Positions 1 to 5,112 of a stretch of 6,623 nt of DNA are shown here, in pieces. Made by a program: the position numbers and the translations under genes. Below the pieces are notes generated by a model. That model did no database searches and was not told the origin of the DNA. It saw only the letters and a list, made by a program, of their open reading frames with translations. This DNA is from Hyphomicrobiales bacterium. GTDB lineage: Bacteria > Pseudomonadota > Alphaproteobacteria > Rhizobiales > Beijerinckiaceae. The stretch lies in NCBI GenBank assembly GCA_028290125.1, contig JAQGKM010000255.1:1-6623 (forward strand), read 5' to 3'. The first letter of the stretch is position 1; each line of letters begins with the position of its first letter.

Positions 1-225
1 CATGACATGCCAGGCGTCGCGATAGGCCTGCGCCAGCGACGCCGCGGGCGCGTCGGGCGCAAGTGTCTCGAAGGCTTGCACGAGCGACAGGCCGACGATG
101 GACAGCATGGCGTCACGCGTCGGCGCCCGAAGCCCATGCGCCGCAAAGGCGCGCGTCTGCGCCTCGACGATGAAATGCTGGCTGTCGACCAGCGTGCCGT
201 CGACGTCGAAGATGACGAGTTTCAT
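1..225 (-). CDS. HAD-superfamily hydrolase, phosphoglycolate phosphatase-like (N-terminal part, runs off left edge)
   Basis: The minus strand reads from an ATG at 225-223 without a stop to base 1, giving 75 codons that begin MKLVIFDVDGTLVDSQ. This is HAD motif I (DxDGT): Asp7 is the expected nucleophile and Asp9 the general acid/base. The following residues, about 15-75, are helical and rich in Ala and Leu, as expected for the start of the cap domain of the Gph/HAD-IA type. Such enzymes remove phosphate from small substrates such as 2-phosphoglycolate in the cytoplasm, but the substrate cannot be fixed from this fragment. Motifs II-IV lie outside the window, so intactness is unknown. The Shine-Dalgarno is weak (GGGG about 6 nt upstream). 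In related genomes, from recall, a HAD gene directly follows rluC; here a CMD-family gene and a repeat-filled gap come between, so it may need its own promoter. Confidence 0.85.
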   Translation of the reverse strand, partial: MKLVIFDVDGTLVDSQHFIVEAQTRAFAAHGLRAPTRDAMLSIVGLSLVQAFETLAPDAPAASLAQAYRDAWHVM

Positions 226-298
226 GGCTGCCCCGTCATTGCTGTGCAGTTTCACTCATTCGCGGATCGAAAACGTTTGCAAGTGACGCGCGCGATTC

Positions 299-336
299 CC
301 CTCCCCCTTGCGGGGAGGGGTTAGGGGTGGGGGTCG
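299..336 (+). repeat. GC-rich intergenic repeat, short unit (left half of inverted pair)
   Basis: Bases 299-319 form a perfect 8-bp stem, CCCTCCCC with GGGGAGGG, around the loop CTTGC. A short GTTA linker and a G-rich tail (GGGGTGGGGGTCG, 324-336) follow. The 21-base hairpin recurs exactly, in reverse complement, at 427-447, and the tail recurs reversed at 391-403. The unit resembles the REP-like palindromes scattered through Rhizobiales intergenic DNA. There is no T tract, so it is not a classical intrinsic terminator. Confidence 0.85.
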
Positions 337-390
337 TGAGGCGCTTGCAGGACGTCCGCAAACCACTCCTTGACCATCGGAAACATGCGT

Positions 391-447
391 CGACCCCCAC
401 CCCGCTCGCTGCTGCGCAGCGAGTCGCCCTCCCCGCAAGGGGGAGGG
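391..447 (-). repeat. GC-rich intergenic repeat, long unit with extra inner hairpin (right half of inverted pair)
   Basis: Read on the minus strand, this unit has the same 21-base hairpin (427-447) and the same 13-base G-rich tail (391-403) as the copy at 299-336. Where that copy has a 4-base linker, this one carries 23 bases (404-426) containing a perfect 8-bp stem, CTCGCTGC/GCAGCGAG (405-412 and 416-423), with loop TGC. The pair faces each other across 54 bases, so the whole of 299-447 could fold into one large cruciform or RNA stem. Confidence 0.85.
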
Positions 448-500
448 AAATGGCAGGCGTCGAGGAAAGGATCCGATCAGCGAAGTGTTGAACCTGCACA

Positions 501-577
501 ATGGCGAGCGCAGCGACGAAGCAATCCATCTCACGGCAGCCATGGATTGCCGCATCGCTGTGCTCCTCGCAATGACG
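501..577. repeat. Second intergenic palindromic repeat family, copy 1
   Basis: The two arms, 501-529 and 542-576, are imperfect inverted copies that end on ATGGATTG/CAATCCAT around a short unique centre. Both arms resemble the element at 2661-2748, with the shared core GCGACGAAGCAATCCAT. This sequence type is widely seen between genes in Bradyrhizobium relatives and other proteobacteria, and when translated by mistake it gives phrases such as DCFVAALLAMT. It starts 23 bases past the CMD-family stop codon, so it would lie in the 3' end of that transcript. Confidence 0.8.
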
Positions 578-599
578 AGGCTGAGTTTGCGGGTTCGCA

Positions 600-1157
600 T
601 CACAGCTGCGGCAGATGTTCGGCGCCGTCCGGATTGCGCATCTGCACGGCGTTCATCGCCATGGCGAGCAGGCTGTAATAGCCGTTCAGCCCGACGAGAT
701 CGATCACGCCGCGATCGCCGAACAGGGCCTGCGCGCGCGCGTAGGTGGCGTCGGACACGCGCCTGTCCTTCATGAGCTCGTTGGTGAAATCATGCACCGC
801 GGCCTGCTCGTCGCTCATGCCGTCAGGCCTGCGGCCGTGGCGGATCGCGTCGACGATCTCGGCCGTCGCGCCCTGCTGCAGCGCAATCTTCGAATGTACG
901 TGCCATTCGTAATCGTTCGACCAGATGCGCGCGATGCACAGGATGGCGAATTCCGACAGCGGGCCCGACAGCGTGCAATCGTAGCGCAGGAACGCGCCGA
1001 GAAACTGCGCGCGCTTCATCACCTCGGGGCTGCGCAGCAGCACCTTGAACGGGCCGTCCGGCTCGCGTCCGCGCGTCTCGCGGAAAAAGTCCACGGCGGC
1101 GAGCTGCTCTGGCGTGTAGTCGCCCGACGAGAGATCGTTGAAACGCGGCGCGCTCAT
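600..1157 (-). CDS. Carboxymuconolactone decarboxylase (CMD/AhpD-fold) family protein
   Basis: This 185-residue, all-helical-looking protein resembles the CMD family and has no signal peptide or membrane segment. The family core falls at about residues 46-125: VMKRAQFLGAFLRY, then a helix with SEFAILCIARIW, then EWHVHSKIALQQG, the position where CMD proteins carry their EW-x-x-H signature (Glu84, Trp85, His88). The AhpD CxxC redox pair is absent; Cys61 and Cys74 are 13 apart, so a peroxidase-type disulfide relay is unlikely. Family members include 4-carboxymuconolactone decarboxylases of the protocatechuate pathway and many uncharacterised oxidoreductase-like proteins, and no catabolic gene nearby supports the former role. 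The start ATG overlaps the rluC TGA as ATGA, with GGAAGA just upstream, so it is translationally coupled and probably the last gene of the crcB-rluC unit. Length and start are well supported; the reaction is not known. Confidence 0.88.
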   Translation of the reverse strand: MSAPRFNDLSSGDYTPEQLAAVDFFRETRGREPDGPFKVLLRSPEVMKRAQFLGAFLRYDCTLSGPLSEFAILCIARIWSNDYEWHVHSKIALQQGATAEIVDAIRHGRRPDGMSDEQAAVHDFTNELMKDRRVSDATYARAQALFGDRGVIDLVGLNGYYSLLAMAMNAVQMRNPDGAEHLPQL

Positions 1158-2263
1158 TCTTCCGGAGCCTCCATGATCGGGTCGTAGCTGGAAATGTCGA
1201 AGCCGAAGAGATCGAAGGTCTTCTGCATGTGCGGCGGCAACGGCGCGGTCACGTCGATCGTGCCGCCCTTGGGATGCGGCAGGATGAGCCGGCGCGCCAG
1301 CAGGTGCAGCTTGTTCTCGACGCTCGACGGAATCGCGCGCAGCGGATCGGTGCGGCGCGGATCGTTCTCCGGCCGCGCGCCGTATTTCGGATCGCCGACG
1401 ATCGGATTGCCGATGGCTTCCGCATGGGCGCGCAATTGATGCGTGCGTCCCGTCACGGGCTTCATCGACAGCCAGGCGAGACGCGGCGCGACCTTGTCGA
1501 CTGTGGTGTAATAGGTGATCGAATGCTGCGCATCCTCTTCGCCATGCTTGGCAACGCGCATGCGCTCGGGATCGCGGCGCTGGTCGCCAGGCTTGCGCGG
1601 CCCGCGCTCGTCGCCCATGCCGGCGCCCTTGGCGAGAAACAGCGAGATGCGGCCCTGCGCGGGCTTCGGCACGCCCTCCACGATCGCCCAGTAGATCTTG
1701 CGCGTCTGCCGCGAGCGGAACGACTCGCCGAGCTCGGACGCCATCTTGCGAGTCTTGGCGATCAGCAACACGCCGCTGGTGTCGCGGTCGAGCCGATGCA
1801 CCAGCAACGGACGGTCGCCGTTCTCGCTCGCCATCGACATCAGCATGCCATCGATATGATGCGTGGTGCCGGACCCGCCCTGCACGGCGAGGCCGAACGG
1901 CTTGTTCAGCACCATGACGTGCTTGTCCTCGAACAGCACCATGTCGCGGATCGCGCGGACATCCTTGTCGGACGCCACCGCGCGCTTGACGGCGGGCGCT
2001 GCGGGCGCGCCGGCCGGAGCCTCGAACTGCAGCGGCGGCACGCGCACGCTGGCGCCCTCCGTCAGACGCGTGGAGGTCTGCGCGCGCGACCCGTCGACGC
2101 GCACCTGGCCCGTGCGGCAGATCTTGTTGAGATGGCCGAGCGACAACTCCGGCACGCGGCGCTTGAACCAGCGGTCGAGGCGCATGCCGTCTTCGTCAGC
2201 CGTGACGACGAGTGTCTGCACGCCGAAGGCCGGGTTCTTGGTCTTGTCGATATCCTGGCTCAT
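1154..2263 (-). CDS. rluC: RluC/RluA-family 23S rRNA pseudouridine synthase
   Basis: The product (369 residues) converts uridines in RNA to pseudouridine; the family relatives modify 23S rRNA. An S4 RNA-binding domain lies at about residues 27-75 (RLDRWFKRRVPELSLGHLNK). The catalytic domain begins near 105 with LFEDKHVMVLNKPFGLAVQGG. The family motif HRLDRDTSG is at 156-164, with Asp159 the expected catalytic aspartate. KPVTGRTHQLRAHAEAIG (268-285) and VGDPKYG (289-295) complete the core. A charged stretch at about 213-246 lengthens the protein relative to E. coli RluC. I chose the ATG at 2263 because it has a good Shine-Dalgarno (GAGG, 8 nt upstream) and overlaps the crcB stop as ATGA; the open frame continues upstream to 2791, but that part is crcB read out of frame. 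The downstream CMD gene also overlaps by ATGA. RluC specificity (955/2504/2580 in E. coli) is inferred from similarity; another RluA-type specificity is possible. Confidence 0.93.
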   Translation of the reverse strand: MSQDIDKTKNPAFGVQTLVVTADEDGMRLDRWFKRRVPELSLGHLNKICRTGQVRVDGSRAQTSTRLTEGASVRVPPLQFEAPAGAPAAPAVKRAVASDKDVRAIRDMVLFEDKHVMVLNKPFGLAVQGGSGTTHHIDGMLMSMASENGDRPLLVHRLDRDTSGVLLIAKTRKMASELGESFRSRQTRKIYWAIVEGVPKPAQGRISLFLAKGAGMGDERGPRKPGDQRRDPERMRVAKHGEEDAQHSITYYTTVDKVAPRLAWLSMKPVTGRTHQLRAHAEAIGNPIVGDPKYGARPENDPRRTDPLRAIPSSVENKLHLLARRLILPHPKGGTIDVTAPLPPHMQKTFDLFGFDISSYDPIMEAPEE

Positions 2264-2643
2264 CCGAGCGACCTCACAAGCGCCATGCCGGCGACGAGGC
2301 CGATCAGCGACAGAACAATGGATGCGGCGACATAGGCGACGGCGCCTGCCGCCTCGCCCCGTTCCCACATGGAAATGGTCTCGAGCGAAAACGCCGAGAA
2401 GGTCGTGAAGCCGCCGAGGACGCCTGTCATCAGAAAGAGGCGCAGCGGCTGCGTGACGCCCTGTCCGGCCTTGACCGACAACCAAGCGGCCAGCGCGCCC
2501 ATCACGAAGGAGCCCGCGACATTGATGAACAGCGTGCCATACGGAAAGGCGCCCGACGTGTGGCGCAGGGCGACAAGGTTGACGCCATGCCGCAGCGAGC
2601 CGCCGAGACCGGCGCCGAGGAAAACGAGGAGAAGGGCCTGCAT
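2260..2643 (-). CDS. crcB: CrcB/Fluc fluoride ion channel
   Basis: This 127-residue inner-membrane protein has four hydrophobic segments at about 3-20, 35-58, 66-90 and 98-123, the usual size and layout of single-domain Fluc proteins, which form dual-topology dimers that let fluoride leave the cell. Diagnostic motifs are GGSLRHG (14-20), GTLFINVAGSFVMG (36-49, with the conserved pore Asn41) and GVLGGFTTFSAF (74-85, matching the phenylalanine pair that lines the fluoride path and the backbone sodium site). It heads the crcB-rluC-CMD unit, and its TGA overlaps the rluC ATG. The Shine-Dalgarno is poor (the upstream bases on the minus strand read AGAGACACC). The 157-bp gap to rarA holds a repeat, and I see no fluoride-riboswitch pattern there. 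A single crcB gene is enough for a homodimer; whether a paralogue exists elsewhere is unknown. Confidence 0.95.
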   Translation of the reverse strand: MQALLLVFLGAGLGGSLRHGVNLVALRHTSGAFPYGTLFINVAGSFVMGALAAWLSVKAGQGVTQPLRLFLMTGVLGGFTTFSAFSLETISMWERGEAAGAVAYVAASIVLSLIGLVAGMALVRSLG

Positions 2644-2660
2644 GGTGTCTCTGTCGGTGA

Positions 2661-2748
2661 GCCGTCATTGCGAGGAGCGCAGCGACGAAGCAATCCATAA
2701 GCTCCACGCGCGGCCTCTGGATTGCTTCGCTTCGCTCGCAAGGACGGC
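2661..2748. repeat. Second intergenic palindromic repeat family, copy 2 (between rarA and crcB)
   Basis: The left arm at 2661-2698 (starting GCCGTCATTGCGAGGAGC and ending GCAATCCAT) pairs with the right arm at 2718-2748 (TGGATTGC ending GGACGGC), with a 19-base centre. It is the same element as at 501-577. It begins 17 bases upstream of the crcB start codon and ends 52 bases past the rarA stop, so any rarA-crcB readthrough RNA would carry this long hairpin. It could separate the two genes' expression or stabilise RNA ends, or it may only be a passenger repeat. Confidence 0.85.
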
Positions 2749-2800
2749 TGAAGCTCGCGCCTCTATAGCCCAGACAGGCCGCAAACGACACGAAAAGATG

Positions 2801-4111
2801 TCATGCCCCGCCCCGCTCCTTGCGCAGCTTGGCCCAGTAATCCAGCCGTTTGCGGATCTCGCGCTCGAAGCCGCGCTCGACCGGCTCGTACATCTGCTGG
2901 CGGCCGAGCGCTTCCGGCCAGTAGTTCTGGCCCGAAAAGGCCTCCGGCTCGTCGTGATCATAGGCGTAGCCCGTGCCATAGCCTTCCGACTTCATGAGCT
3001 TGGTGGAGCCGTTCAGGATCACCTTCGGGGGCATCAGCGAGCCATGCGTGCGCGCCAGCGCCATGGCGGCCTTGTAGGCGACATAGCCGGCGTTCGATTT
3101 CGGCGCCGTGGCGATGTAGATCACCGCCTGCGCAATCGCGAGTTCGCCTTCCGGCGATCCCAGAAAATCGTAGGCGTCCTTGGCCGCATTGGCGATCACG
3201 AGCGCCTGCGGATCGGCGAGGCCGATATCTTCCACCGCCATGCGCACGATGCGACGCGCGAGGAACAGCGGGTCTTCGCCCGCATCGAACATGCGCGCGA
3301 GATAGTAGAGCGCCGCGTCGGGATCGGAGCCGCGCACACTTTTGTGCAGCGCGGAAATCAAGCTGTAATGCCCCTCCTGCGCCTTGTCGTAGATCGGCGC
3401 GCGACGCTGCACGATCTCCGACAGCTGCGCGGCGTCGAACGTTTCGCCCTCCCCGGCTGCACGCCAGATCTCTTCGGCCAGCGTCAACACGGCGCGTCCA
3501 TCGCCATCGGCCATGCGCACCAGCGCCTCGCGCGCCGAATCATCGAGCGGCAAGGACCGCCCTTCGATCTCTTCCGCGCGTGCGAGAAGTTTCTGCAGGG
3601 CCTCGCCCGACAGCGCGCGAAAGGTCATCACGCGTGCGCGCGACAGCAGCGCGGCGTTGAGCTCGAACGAGGGATTTTCGGTCGTGGCGCCGATCAGCGT
3701 GACGGTGCCGTCTTCCATCACGGGCAGGAAAGAATCCTGCTGCGCACGGTTGAAACGATGGATCTCATCGACGAACAGGAGCGTGCCGCGCCCGATCTTT
3801 CGGTTGCCGCGCGCGGTCTCGAACACCTTCTTGAGGTCGGCGACGCCGGTGAAAATTGCCGAGATCTGCGCGAAGTCGAGATCGATCTCATTTGCAAGAA
3901 GCCTTGCGACAGTGGTCTTTCCTGTCCCGGGCGGTCCCCAGAAGACGAGCGAGCCGAGCGAACCCGAACGAATGAGCCGCGTCAGCGCGCCATCGGGGCC
4001 GACGAGATGCTCCTGCCCTGCGACATCGGCGAGCGTTTGCGGACGCATGCGATCGGCCAGCGGACGCGGCGCTGTTCCGCTCAAGCCTGCCTTGTCGAAC
4101 AAATCGGTCAT
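2801..4111 (-). CDS. rarA: Replication-associated recombination protein A (RarA/MgsA, AAA+ ATPase)
   Basis: RarA is a cytoplasmic clamp-loader-like AAA+ ATPase, related to eukaryotic WRNIP1/Mgs1, that acts at stalled replication forks. The 436-residue reading has the full set of motifs: Walker A GPPGTGKT (59-66), Walker B LLFVDEIH (111-118) followed by RFNRAQQD, sensor 1 GATTENPSFE (141-150), an LLSRAR arginine-finger region (155-160), sensor 2 GDGRAVLT (203-210), and the C-terminal tetramerisation domain with HKSVRGSDPDAALYYLARM (256-274) and PPKVILNGSTKLMK (361-374). The length is normal for the family. I preferred the ATG at 4111 over the in-frame ATG at 4153 because MTDLFDKAGL is the usual RarA beginning, GGGACGGATGAA precedes it, and the 14-residue extension has no visible ribosome site. 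It is divergent from the ParA-like gene, and their 193-bp spacer carries candidate promoters. Confidence 0.96.
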   Translation of the reverse strand: MTDLFDKAGLSGTAPRPLADRMRPQTLADVAGQEHLVGPDGALTRLIRSGSLGSLVFWGPPGTGKTTVARLLANEIDLDFAQISAIFTGVADLKKVFETARGNRKIGRGTLLFVDEIHRFNRAQQDSFLPVMEDGTVTLIGATTENPSFELNAALLSRARVMTFRALSGEALQKLLARAEEIEGRSLPLDDSAREALVRMADGDGRAVLTLAEEIWRAAGEGETFDAAQLSEIVQRRAPIYDKAQEGHYSLISALHKSVRGSDPDAALYYLARMFDAGEDPLFLARRIVRMAVEDIGLADPQALVIANAAKDAYDFLGSPEGELAIAQAVIYIATAPKSNAGYVAYKAAMALARTHGSLMPPKVILNGSTKLMKSEGYGTGYAYDHDEPEAFSGQNYWPEALGRQQMYEPVERGFEREIRKRLDYWAKLRKERGGA

Positions 4112-4194
4112 TTCATCCGTCCCGCGATCCCGTCGCGCGAAAAACCGTTGCATCGCTGCACAGGTAAAAATTATCCCGCAGCGTCATACCGTTA

Positions 4195-4200
4195 ATTATA
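4195..4200 (-). promoter_or_regulatory. Candidate -10 box for rarA
   Basis: On the minus strand bases 4200-4195 read TATAAT, a perfect sigma-70 -10 hexamer in an AT-rich patch (4170-4215) unusual for this GC-rich window. It lies about 84 bases upstream of the preferred rarA start. A matching -35 is weak: TGAAGC at 17-bp spacing. The call is an inference from sequence alone. Confidence 0.4.
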
Positions 4201-4229
4201 TTGCGACTTTTTTTCGCGCTTCATAGGCT
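4201..4229 (+). promoter_or_regulatory. Candidate sigma-70-like promoter for the ParA-family gene
   Basis: TTGCGA (4201-4206) and TAGGCT (4224-4229) are 17 bp apart and read toward the ATG at 4305. The -35 matches the consensus at four of six positions, while the -10 is poor. The same TTGCGA is mirrored at 4229-4234 (TCGCAA), giving an inverted pair that overlaps the candidate rarA promoter and could be an operator. Confidence 0.28.
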
Positions 4230-4304
4230 CGCAACATTCCGCGGCAGTGATTCATTTTTCTGCACACGCTCTGGCGACCGCGGCGCGAAGGGAAAGGCCG
4301 TCAC

Positions 4305-4955
4305 ATGCGTACGATTTCACTCGTGACCCAGAAGGGCGGCTCCGGCAAGAGCACCCTTGCATCATGCATAGCCGTCGCGGCCCAGGAGGCCGGCGAGCGC
4401 GTGTTCATCATCGATATGGACCCGCTCAAAACCCTGGTCAATTGGTCCAAGCTGCGCGGCGAAGCCGACATCCCGGTGGAAGTCGTGCCGAGCGCGAAGC
4501 TCGCTCAGGTCATCGCCGCGCTCGAGAAGAAGGGCGTCACGCTCTGCATCATCGACACGCCTGGCACGTCGAGCAAGGAAACCGAGGCCGCGATGCGCGC
4601 CTCCGATCTCATCGTCATTCCGGCCCGTCCGAACGTGTTCGACCTGTGGGCCAGCGAAACGACCCGCAAGGCCGCCAAGGAAGCGCGCCGCGAATTCGTC
4701 TTCGTGCTCAACCAGTGCCCGCCCGCCAACCAGAGCGCGCGCGTCGAACAGGGCTCCAAGGCGCTTGAAGCCATGGGCGGCCTGCTCACCCCGCTGATCC
4801 AGGCCCGCGTCGACTTCCAGGAAGCCGCCCGCAACGGCTGGGGCGTCACCGAACTCAATCCTTACGGCGACGCCGCCGACGAGGTCCGCAAGCTCTGGTC
4901 CTCGATGAAGCGCCGCCTCGCCAAGGGCAAGACGAGCAGCCGCAAGGCCGCTTGA
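4305..4955 (+). CDS. ParA/MinD-family P-loop ATPase (orphan, no ParB nearby)
   Basis: This 216-residue protein is a short ParA without the N-terminal HTH domain of type Ia partition ATPases. The deviant Walker A, KGGSGKST, is at 10-17 with the signature Lys10 and catalytic Lys15. Motif A' is FIIDMDP (34-40), and Walker B is CIIDTPG (81-87). PARPNVFDLWA (106-116) and VLNQCPP (134-140) match ParA-family positions. The basic tail (KRRLAKGKTSSRKAA, from 202) could help non-specific DNA binding. Such ATPases dimerise on ATP and form gradients on the nucleoid that position plasmids, chromosome sites, chemotaxis arrays or other cargo. No partner gene (ParB, adaptor, cargo) and no parS-like repeat is visible here. 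The ATG has a good ribosome site (AAGGGAAAGG ending 8 nt upstream). The gene stands alone on the plus strand between rarA and the protease gene, and looks like an addition to that neighbourhood. The cargo is unknown; VirC1-like and plasmid-derived origins are both possible. Confidence 0.9.
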   Translation: MRTISLVTQKGGSGKSTLASCIAVAAQEAGERVFIIDMDPLKTLVNWSKLRGEADIPVEVVPSAKLAQVIAALEKKGVTLCIIDTPGTSSKETEAAMRASDLIVIPARPNVFDLWASETTRKAAKEARREFVFVLNQCPPANQSARVEQGSKALEAMGGLLTPLIQARVDFQEAARNGWGVTELNPYGDAADEVRKLWSSMKRRLAKGKTSSRKAA

Positions 4956-4968
4956 GGCATTTCTTGAA

Positions 4969-5026
4969 CCCTCTCCCCAAGGGAGAGGGCGGACTCGGGG
5001 CAAAGCCCCGAGCCGGGGTGAGGGGT
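4969..5026 (+). repeat. GC-rich intergenic repeat unit with two hairpins, 3' of the ParA-family gene
   Basis: A perfect 9-bp stem, CCCTCTCCC/GGGAGAGGG (4969-4989, loop CAA), is followed by a perfect 8-bp stem, CTCGGGGC/GCCCCGAG (4994-5012, loop AAA), and a G-rich tail ending TGAGGGGT (5019-5026). It starts 13 bases past the stop codon at 4955. There is no T tract. It faces an inverted unit at 5045-5094, with the tails pairing exactly over 8 bases (5019-5026 with 5047-5054). It may mark the RNA 3' end of the ParA-family gene. Confidence 0.85.
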
Positions 5027-5044
5027 TACGCGCCTTCAGGCATG

Positions 5045-5094
5045 AGACCCCTCATCAGTCAGCTCCGCTGACAGCTTCTCCCCCTGGGAGAAGC
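5045..5094 (-). repeat. GC-rich intergenic repeat unit with two hairpins, 3' of the protease gene
   Basis: Read on the minus strand this is an outer 9-bp stem GCTTCTCCC/GGGAGAAGC (5074-5094), an inner 6-bp stem GTCAGC/GCTGAC (5058-5072) and a TGAGGGGT tail (5047-5054). It is the inverted partner of 4969-5026 and lies 18 bases beyond the protease stop codon. The outer stem is similar between the two units while the inner hairpin sequence differs completely, yet both inner elements keep perfect pairing. Confidence 0.85.
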
Positions 5095-5112
5095 GGGCGC
5101 CCTGCCCTCACC

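Larger units (their letters stand above)
226..599. other. Repeat-filled intergenic region between the CMD-family and HAD genes
   Basis: These 374 bases hold no gene I can support. Short open frames here run through palindromic repeats and give low-complexity Arg/Ser/Pro-rich products. The contents are an inverted pair of GC-rich repeat units (299-336 and 391-447), a second repeat family (501-577), and unique sequence at 226-298, 337-390, 448-500 and 578-599. I see no convincing sigma-70 promoter for the HAD gene in 226-298. Confidence 0.8.

Noticed and set aside
299..447. CRISPR array or insertion sequence
   Set aside because: The repeats are inverted pairs with unequal spacing, not direct repeats with uniform spacers, and no transposase is present.
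256..603. Small minus-strand open frames in the gap (97 and 115 residues)
   Set aside because: They translate the palindromic repeats (for example VIARSTAMRQS, PPPLTPPRKGEG) and have no independent support.
1229..2335. 368-residue plus-strand open frame
   Set aside because: It is antisense to rluC, dominated by Arg, Ala and His, and has no recognisable domain.
2264..2791. N-terminal extension of the pseudouridine synthase to 545 residues
   Set aside because: The extra 176 codons are crcB and the palindromic repeat read out of frame; the ATG at 2263 has a Shine-Dalgarno and the ATGA overlap.
2644..2800. Fluoride riboswitch upstream of crcB
   Set aside because: I looked for the conserved crcB-motif pseudoknot segments on the minus strand and saw only the repeat arms. 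A covariance-model search (Rfam crcB motif) would settle it.
4112..4153. Longer rarA start at 4153
   Set aside because: The 14 extra residues (MQRFFARRDRGTDE) are not family-like and no ribosome site precedes them.
2369..4195. 608-residue plus-strand open frame
   Set aside because: It lies antisense to crcB and rarA, is Arg/His/Ala-rich with no family motif, and runs through a repeat. It is a shadow of GC-rich codon bias opposite well-identified genes.
4305..4955. Complete plasmid-type partition locus or defence system
   Set aside because: Only the ATPase is present; no ParB, centromere repeats, toxin, nuclease or other effector gene adjoins it.
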